Shown: one piece after another, positions 58,201-64,000 of the stretch
Layout: each line of letters begins with the position of its first letter
Position numbering within the stretch: the first letter of the stretch is position 1
Origin: Styela clava
Lineage: Eukaryota; Chordata; Ascidiacea; Stolidobranchia; Styelidae
Length of the DNA: 64,000 nucleotides
NCBI RefSeq assembly: GCF_964204865.1
Contig: NC_135259.1
Coordinates: forward strand, 7,388,974 to 7,452,973
Direction: 5' to 3'
Program-made: the position numbers and the translations under genes
Notes under the pieces: model-generated
Told to the model about the DNA's origin: nothing
Database searches by the model: none
Seen by the model: only the letters and a program-made list of their open reading frames with translations

Positions 58201-61200
58201 CATCACGCTTGATAGCATCACAACGACTGGAAGATTTTCTAAATGGGCGACACTAATCCTAGTTCTTTGCTTGTTCTTTGTAATGTTCATTTTCGAAAAT
58301 AATTGTTCGCACAAATATGTACTTCTAAACATCGAAGTGAATATTTTCGCATGGTTCGTGAAATTTTGATAAAGATTTTCTTTAAGAAGATACATTCTTA
58401 CAAAAATTAAGCAGTGATGAATCCCTCGAATAAAATATGAATTTTATTTTCTTATTGCATTGCAATATATTCGAATATTTACTGCGCTATTGAGCCCCAG
58501 CCCCTGCATCAACTCTTCTGTGCTGGCCAATCAACAAGGTGCAAAAATAAACGTAACAATGCCCACTTTCGCATCCATCCACTCAGGCACATTCCTCACT
58601 CAGACAGACTTTCAGGCGTGGTCGAGAACATTACCTCATTTTTGCGTTTTTGAATTCTATTCGTTAGTTTTTAGTTGTGTTTCGGAAATTTGAATAAAAT
58701 AAGTCAATGACCACCTTGTCTTCCTAGGAGTTTCAGTTTAACTACAGTAATCAAAAATTAGAAACAAAAACTGTATTTTATAGGCAACAACTCGCGAAAC
58801 CACTCTTAAAATAAACACTTAAAATTTTGGAATGGTAGAGTATGGTAAGAATTTTCCGGGGTCAAAGGTCCATTCAGTGAAGCGTCCCGAGCCAGATTAG
58901 TACAGATTTCCCGACCACTGGGATAGGCAAACTACCGTACCTTACTGCGAAGACGAGTCCAGCAATCCTTTCGCGTGTGACATCGCCCACGTGATTCAAA
59001 CCTACGAAAGCACGCAGAGTACAGTAATCAAGTGCACGATGCGCCGAGCAAAAACAGGTTTCGCGAAATCGACCCCCTTCGACTTTTTCGCCCCCTCTGT
59101 ATCGTTTTCGCCCACAGGGGGGCGATATCGCCCACTTTGGGAATCACTAGCCTAACCCACCCTAACCTGGTACACATACTACAGGAGTACGTTGTCACTT
59201 TGGGACACCTGGGTTAGTGGTTCATGAATCCATTACCTGGGTAAATACTGGTAGAATATTAATAAAAAATATTTAGTGAAATTCTTACCTTCAGTGGTCT
59301 AGGTAGTTCTGGTCGTTTAAATCGTAGAATAATTTGACCTACGATTGACAAGCCGACTGTTAACCAATACATGAAGCTGTAGTAATTGATCAAATCAAAA
59401 ACATTCTCAACACAAAGATAGACCAGAGTTAAGAGACCCTGAAACAAATGTATTGTATATTAGATTTGGATGTTTAAATAGAATATTTCTATCATGCTAT
59501 AAAAGGGAGACTTCCGCCACTGCAGATTTTTGACTTTATTACTCTTGAGTGAGATCTTTATCAATGACTCCTCATGAACTTGTGTTCAGCAAAGAAGGTA
59601 GGACTTTCATATTTAACCTGGGGTTGAGGAAAGTCGATAAGACTGTTTAATCATATGGTAGCTTCTTGCTCGATTACCAGTTCATGTCGGATGTAGGGAT
59701 AGTTTACCAGTTATTTGTTTCAGATGCATGATCTTTATGGTGGAGGAAGCCATAAGTGCTACCCCACGACGCCAAAGAGTTCGAAAACTCCTCTCACACA
59801 GAGATTGATCCCTCATAGGGTAATGAGGGCTGCGATAGCGAGTGTCTTCCTATTGCTCAACACGTTGCACCAAAGCGCTGAGTAAAATTTTAATAATATA
59901 AACTGTTCAAAACTTCAGGTACTTCATATAAAACTTTATATGGTAAATATGAATGTACCGTTAATATCATGCTAGGTGCAGGTGTGTGTCTCTCGTTCTT
60001 CTTGCTAACAGTAACCATGGCGAAATAATCAGGAAGATGACCTTCACGAGCTCCAACGAAAAATAACCTAAAATGCAATAAGAAAATCTCGTTTATTTCG
60101 ATCTATCATATCATACCACGGTGTAAAAAAATTCTGAATTGAAATTGAAAAGATTCTGCAACTATTATCAAATTTGCTACACTTTGAAGATCTGGCCCGC
60201 GAAGTGATAGAATCCCGCCCGCGACTTGAGATGCAATGAGGAAATAAATCTATATTCTATTTGAGAGATGTATCACTGCTTCATTTTTATTATATAAAGT
60301 ATCATTCGTTCGGTTCTCAACTTTCTAAAAATATGTGCGGCCCGCCAATGACTTAATTTTGTCCCGCGAGCAACAAAAGGTTGCCGACCCCTGTCCCCTG
60401 CATTAGACAATCAATAAAATATTGCACAGGGTTCTTTATTTGGCCTCTAAAAGGTTTTATTACGGCTCTGCTCTGCCAAAAAGGTTGAAAACCACTTATA
60501 TTGAATATAAAGATGATGTTCGATTTCATATTCATATTACCTTGATGACGCCATCATAGAAGAATTCAAACCACCAAACGTTGACATTGCGACAAAGATT
60601 GGAATAGTCCACTTCATGACCCCAAGAGTTTCTGCCGCAAATGTCTGGATAAAAATTGGAATTTTTTGAAATTTGACAATAATTGTTGACTTCAGACATA
60701 ACATAATTATTATGTTATGTCTGAAGTCAAGTAAATATAATAACGTAACGACTCTTCAATAAATTTTCAAAAGTAAAATTTTCGAATAAATATCAATATT
60801 TCCAAATCTCATTATAACTCCCTGAACATATCGGAATTGGCCAACATAAAAAAAATCCACAATCATGAGTACTTCCTAACATTTTTTTGAATAGTAAACA
60901 TCGATAATTTTCTATATTGTGCCATGTTTAACAAAGAAACATAGAAGCCAATGGTCTTAAACTTGAGAATGCTAATTTCAGTGCAATGAAGAAGATAAAT
61001 TCTAATAAGTTTTAAACAATATTTTCGAATCAGATTATTTAAACCACATTTTTACTATCAAAAACCAAAATTATCATACCACTGCTACCGCGTCTGATGA
61101 GATCATTTCAGAAGGTGATAGAACAGCATAATATGCAATATTTGTGAGGATATAAATAACGGTACAAATAGGCATCGATATGTAGATAGCATTTGGAAGA

Positions 61201-62146
61201 TTCCTGAAAATAAGTAATACAAATTAGTATACCATGTGCAACAAGTGGTACATTATACATCAGCTTGTATTTGTCCCAACTGTTTTGAATTTTACGAATT
61301 ATTCTACTTGCATAACTGGTTTTCAAAACTTTGTATTATAATTGACATCATCGAAAAGTCACCAAATCCACAAAATAAAATTTGAAAATGGAAAAAATAC
61401 AATTTCCACAAGACTTCATATAATTCACGATTTTGACTGGAAAAATATAAATTTTACAGTACATAATTTATATTTTTTACTCGTGAAATCTTGGCCACAG
61501 CACAAAAATACTATTCCTCAATCTCAGTCCCTTACATACCTGTAGGGGTCTTGTAATTCTTCAACCATAAAGTTCAATGTATCCCTGTAATAAACATGCA
61601 TAAACAAATTGATTCAAAACAGAAAATTCAAAAGGATATTTTCACTGTCTATATGACACAATCACACATTCTGATTAGTCGATGGATGAGAAGACTGGTA
61701 CAACTTTATTATACCTTCAGTTGAAATTCAACAATACGCAATATTCACCGGTTGGAAAAAATTGCCTGGAAGAACAGTTGCCAGGAATTTCCCCTGCTCA
61801 TAATTGTGGTTATTAACCAGTACCCATTAAATTTTAACCTAGGCGAGATTTTTCAAATGTACATTCTTAAAAATGAATAGAATTTTTGGAAATTACAAAT
61901 TACGTACAATTTGAAATCCAGAAATATTCATATAAAGGCTAAATTTCACCAACCAGAATACATTTTGTGACCCATTCAAATGACAAAATTTGAAATTTTA
62001 CTTTCAATATAGCCTAAAATTGTCTTAATAAGAAATTACTAACCATCCAGAATAAGCATAAAGACCGGAATACATAGCAAGAGCAATGTTTCCAACATTA
62101 TCTGTCATCCCAGCCCATGGTTCTCTGAAAGAACTTGAACTTTTTC
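55287..62146 (-). CDS. y+L-type amino-acid transporter light chain (SLC7A6/7-like), 3' nine exons
   Basis: Minus-strand exons 62146-62044, 61584-61540, 61203-61080, 60644-60541, 60067-59959, 59438-59289, 55924-55813, 55610-55539 and 55360-55287 total 893 nt and give about 296 residues to a TAG. All junctions are GT/AG and in phase. The protein covers roughly the last seven membrane segments of a 12-pass carrier. [60 protein letters not shown] and [20 protein letters not shown] match the y+LAT branch, which pairs with an SLC3A2-type heavy chain and exchanges cationic for neutral amino acids. The N-terminal half, including the heavy-chain cysteine, was not found up to 64000 and is presumably off the edge. 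Intron 6 contains nested transposons. Confidence 0.92.
55425..55467 (+). mobile_element. Palindromic MITE family P, single-arm fragment
   Basis: One arm only (ACTCCCGAAGTATGTGAACC then AAGATGGCGGGGACCG), lying in the last intron of the SLC7 gene. The partner arm is absent. Confidence 0.7.
57416..59149 (-). mobile_element. hAT element, 1734 bp, with transposase C-terminal relic
   Basis: Ends CAGTGGTTCCCAAAC and CTTTGGGAATCACTA are inverted. GCCTAACC is duplicated perfectly at 57408-57415 and 59150-59157. Near the left end on the minus strand, an open frame (57760-57560) reads [20 protein letters not shown] then [15 protein letters not shown]. This resembles the C-terminal dimerisation region of FAM200/ZBED-like hAT transposases. 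The middle holds other repeat sequence, including the 58010-58480 fragment, so the element is defective. Confidence 0.88.
58010..58480 (+). mobile_element. Diverged copy of the 16534 hAT-MITE family, nested
   Basis: Starts CCAGGGGTCAGCAAATTTGA and shares GGTCGCTCGCGGGACAAAAT, a TTTTTGAAAGTTTAAAACGG block and CAGTGATGAATC-like sequence with the 16534-16992 element. It sits inside the 57416-59149 element. The right boundary is uncertain. Confidence 0.6.
60183..60395 (-). mobile_element. hAT-type MITE of the 16534 family, inverted, in an SLC7 intron
   Basis: Read on the minus strand it begins CAGGGGTCGGCAACCTTTTG and runs through TTGGCGGGCCGCACATATTT, CAGTGATACATCTCTC and TTATTTCCTCATTGCATCTC, collinear with 16534-16715. 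The other terminus appears truncated near a CGCGGGCCAGATC sequence. Confidence 0.75.
60688..60728. repeat. 41-bp perfect inverted repeat in an SLC7 intron
   Basis: Nineteen-base arms GACTTCAGACATAACATAA and TTATGTTATGTCTGAAGTC are separated by three bases (TTA). Confidence 0.95.
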
Positions 62147-63586
62147 CTGGAAGTATACAAAAGTAATGTTATATAAATTGGGAGTTTTATTACCGACTAT
62201 TATTCAGATCATCATTTGTTAAATTGAAAATACTGTAAAACTAATGGAGAAAATTTGACTATATTTTTCGTGGTTTCATTGCTTTATTGCCTCAAAAAAA
62301 TGAAAATGTTACATGATTACCAAATAAGAATTAAAATCCTGAATTTGGATGTTCAAAATCCAAAATTCTTCAAAATTGACCTTTTCTGTAATTTATATTA
62401 GGCTTGTGGTATAGCGTAATCATATGTTTTGTATTACAAGGTAATGCAGTCTGGATTACTTGCTTATATGTATGATTAAAATTGATTTATTCATTTTTAC
62501 TTTTATAAAATATTAATAAGCATTCAATTTTTAATCAGCATGCTTATCTTTTCAATCTGTTATGTCTAGGATTAGGAATGAGAGCTTTTTCAAAAGATGA
62601 TCCAGAAATATATCAAATCCTGCATAAATCCATCTCTACAACTTTATGAGTATGTTAAAACAATTTGTTGTAAATTGTAATACAATTAAAAATTAACTAA
62701 AATTTGATCATTTGCATTTTTCAAATTTACAAATATGATTGTGTCGTAATCTTTTTGGATAAAGTGTGGCTTTTTATATATGGATGGATAGACATTGTTT
62801 TTTCGTTCTCTTGAAAAGCATATCCAAATTCATGCAATCTTTCAATATCACCCCTTTCAATATTTTTTGTTTACACATGCCCACAACATGTCCAATTTTC
62901 AAAGGCATTTATAATGTAGTTTCCTCAATCAATATATCCATTTCCTTATGTATGCAGAGAGTTTAACAAAAAAAATACTACAATCTTTAAACAGATATTA
63001 CTAGAATTTCGTAGAATTTTAATAAATATAAAAAGAGAAACTCAATAAACCAAGAAACGGAACAAACGGCATGTGATGAAAAATATATAATTTTTCGGTA
63101 AAAGTCGTCTCTTGTTATGTATGGGTCTCTAGAGGGATGATGTTTTGATATCGATTGAGTTTCTGCGGGACCTAACTTGTAATTGAATTACGCACGTCTG
63201 AAGAAGTCTGACATTGATCAAATGAAATATTGCAGAAATACATTCGTGTTAGTAAGCAGAAAGAAGAGTTTTACTCCTGAACATAATTTTGTCCAACAAA
63301 GCACCGGAATCGAACTATACGTTCCCTATTTTGAAATATAGGATTCAGCTGCATGAGAATGTTACCTGAATTTTACAACTACTGCAAATTTATATTATAT
63401 CCTTGACATAGAGTAGAGAGATATAAAAAAATGTTGTTCTGTTATCAATCATATAATATCCAAACATTTTTCTAATTGTATGTGAATTCACATGCACCGA
63501 ACACTGTCGAGATGTTAGATGCATTGTAACTTGTAAGATAATTGAATCTATCCCTCGGTCAACATTAATGATAATTCGACTGAAAA
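62147..63586. other. Upstream of the visible SLC7 exons, no gene recognised
   Basis: The expected N-terminal SLC7 exons (motifs such as IIGSGIF) are not visible on the minus strand here. The region is probably a long intron. Confidence 0.45.
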
Positions 63587-63606
63587 AGGGCCTTCCGGAA
63601 GGCCCT
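63587..63606. repeat. 20-bp perfect palindrome, copy 1
   Basis: AGGGCCTTCCGGAAGGCCCT is self-complementary throughout. It is preceded by AAAA and followed by ATTTT. Confidence 0.97.
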
Positions 63607-63956
63607 ATTTTAGGTCATTTTTACAATAAATTTTCACAGTACTATATAGCAGAAAAACTTCTTAGTTTTTCAGCTTTGAATAGTTCATTGAAGGTTATTT
63701 ACAGACACTTAACAGCTACTGCACATATATAATTTTTATTAGTCTGCTCAACTATTGAAAATAAGAACTTTTTGTCACCTATGAAAATTTTTATATATTT
63801 TTCAAAAATCGCAATTATGGGCAACCCAGGTATTAATCGAGGCACTTTTTTTTACTGTTTTGCAAGTTTCTATAGATTTACAACAATTGCAATGTGATTG
63901 GAATGAACTGCTACCACTCGATAATGTCGTAAATTTTGTATAAACATGTAGACAAA

Positions 63957-63976
63957 AGGGCCTTCCGGAAGGCCCT
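63957..63976. repeat. 20-bp perfect palindrome, copy 2
   Basis: The identical palindrome, 370 bp after copy 1, again preceded by AAA and followed by a T-rich run. Confidence 0.97.
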
Positions 63977-64000
63977 ATGTTTTTTTTACACTATTCATCT

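Larger units (their letters stand above)
57232..59190. mobile_element. Palindromic MITE family P copy, split by a hAT insertion
   Basis: The left part (GCGCTCCAGAAGTGTTTGTACC to AAATTATGGCCTAACC-like sequence at 57415) and the right part (GCCTAACCCACCCTAACCTG to ACAGGAGTAC at 59190) align with the two halves of copy 1 at 8166-8391. The copy 1 internal sequence AACTAAGGAAAATTAGAATA corresponds to 57376 onward here. The interruption is exactly the 57416-59149 element. Confidence 0.85.

Noticed and set aside
63587-63976. Bacterial intrinsic terminators
   Set aside because: Hairpin plus T-run resembles one, but the surrounding genes are spliced animal genes, so contamination or terminator function is not supported.

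Overview
This is an AT-rich, intron-containing animal genome segment. There are no operons and no bacterial gene organisation. The gene set is a Rieske cholesterol 7-desaturase of the Neverland/DAF-36 family, the ciliary GTPase ARL6, an Alba-domain RPP25-like protein, a y+LAT-type SLC7 transporter and a MOV10-like helicase cluster. Together with short introns and a dense load of small hAT-like DNA elements, this suggests an invertebrate, most likely an invertebrate deuterostome such as an ascidian. The species assignment is inference only.

Layout. 1-12 kb: no host gene recognised; a tRNA-derived SINE-like fragment, an inverted pair of tRNA-Val-like segments, and a 1.23-kb hAT element with a perfect 8-bp target-site duplication. 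12-26.6 kb: three copies of a MOV10-like superfamily-1 RNA helicase. The first is a pseudogene (+), the second is intact (+, 812 aa) and the third is a rearranged pseudogene (-). They share duplicated flanks, and the third copy's flank is broken by a decayed gag/ORF1-like retroelement. 27-28.2 kb: a 1.26-kb terminal-inverted-repeat element. 29.7-39.8 kb: a complete eight-exon Neverland-like gene on the minus strand, with hAT-derived elements in its introns. 40-46.7 kb: intergenic, with palindromic MITEs, a 344-bp exact tandem duplication and other repeats. 46.8-48.9 kb: complete four-exon ARL6 (-). 49.5-51.8 kb: complete four-exon RPP25-like gene (+), head-to-head with ARL6. 52-55.2 kb: repeats. 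55.3-62.1 kb: the 3' nine exons of a y+LAT-like SLC7 gene (-); its 5' exons were not found and probably lie beyond the right edge. One intron holds a hAT element inserted inside another MITE.

I rebuilt the exon structures by hand from splice sites, reading phase and family alignment. The summed coding lengths are in frame for all four spliced genes (1440, 555, 501 and 893 nt with a 2-nt partial first codon). The genes do not form one pathway. The most notable content is the MOV10-like cluster, a family known for retroelement and piRNA functions, sitting among transposon insertions, together with several insertions whose order can be read from target-site duplications and a paralogous empty site.
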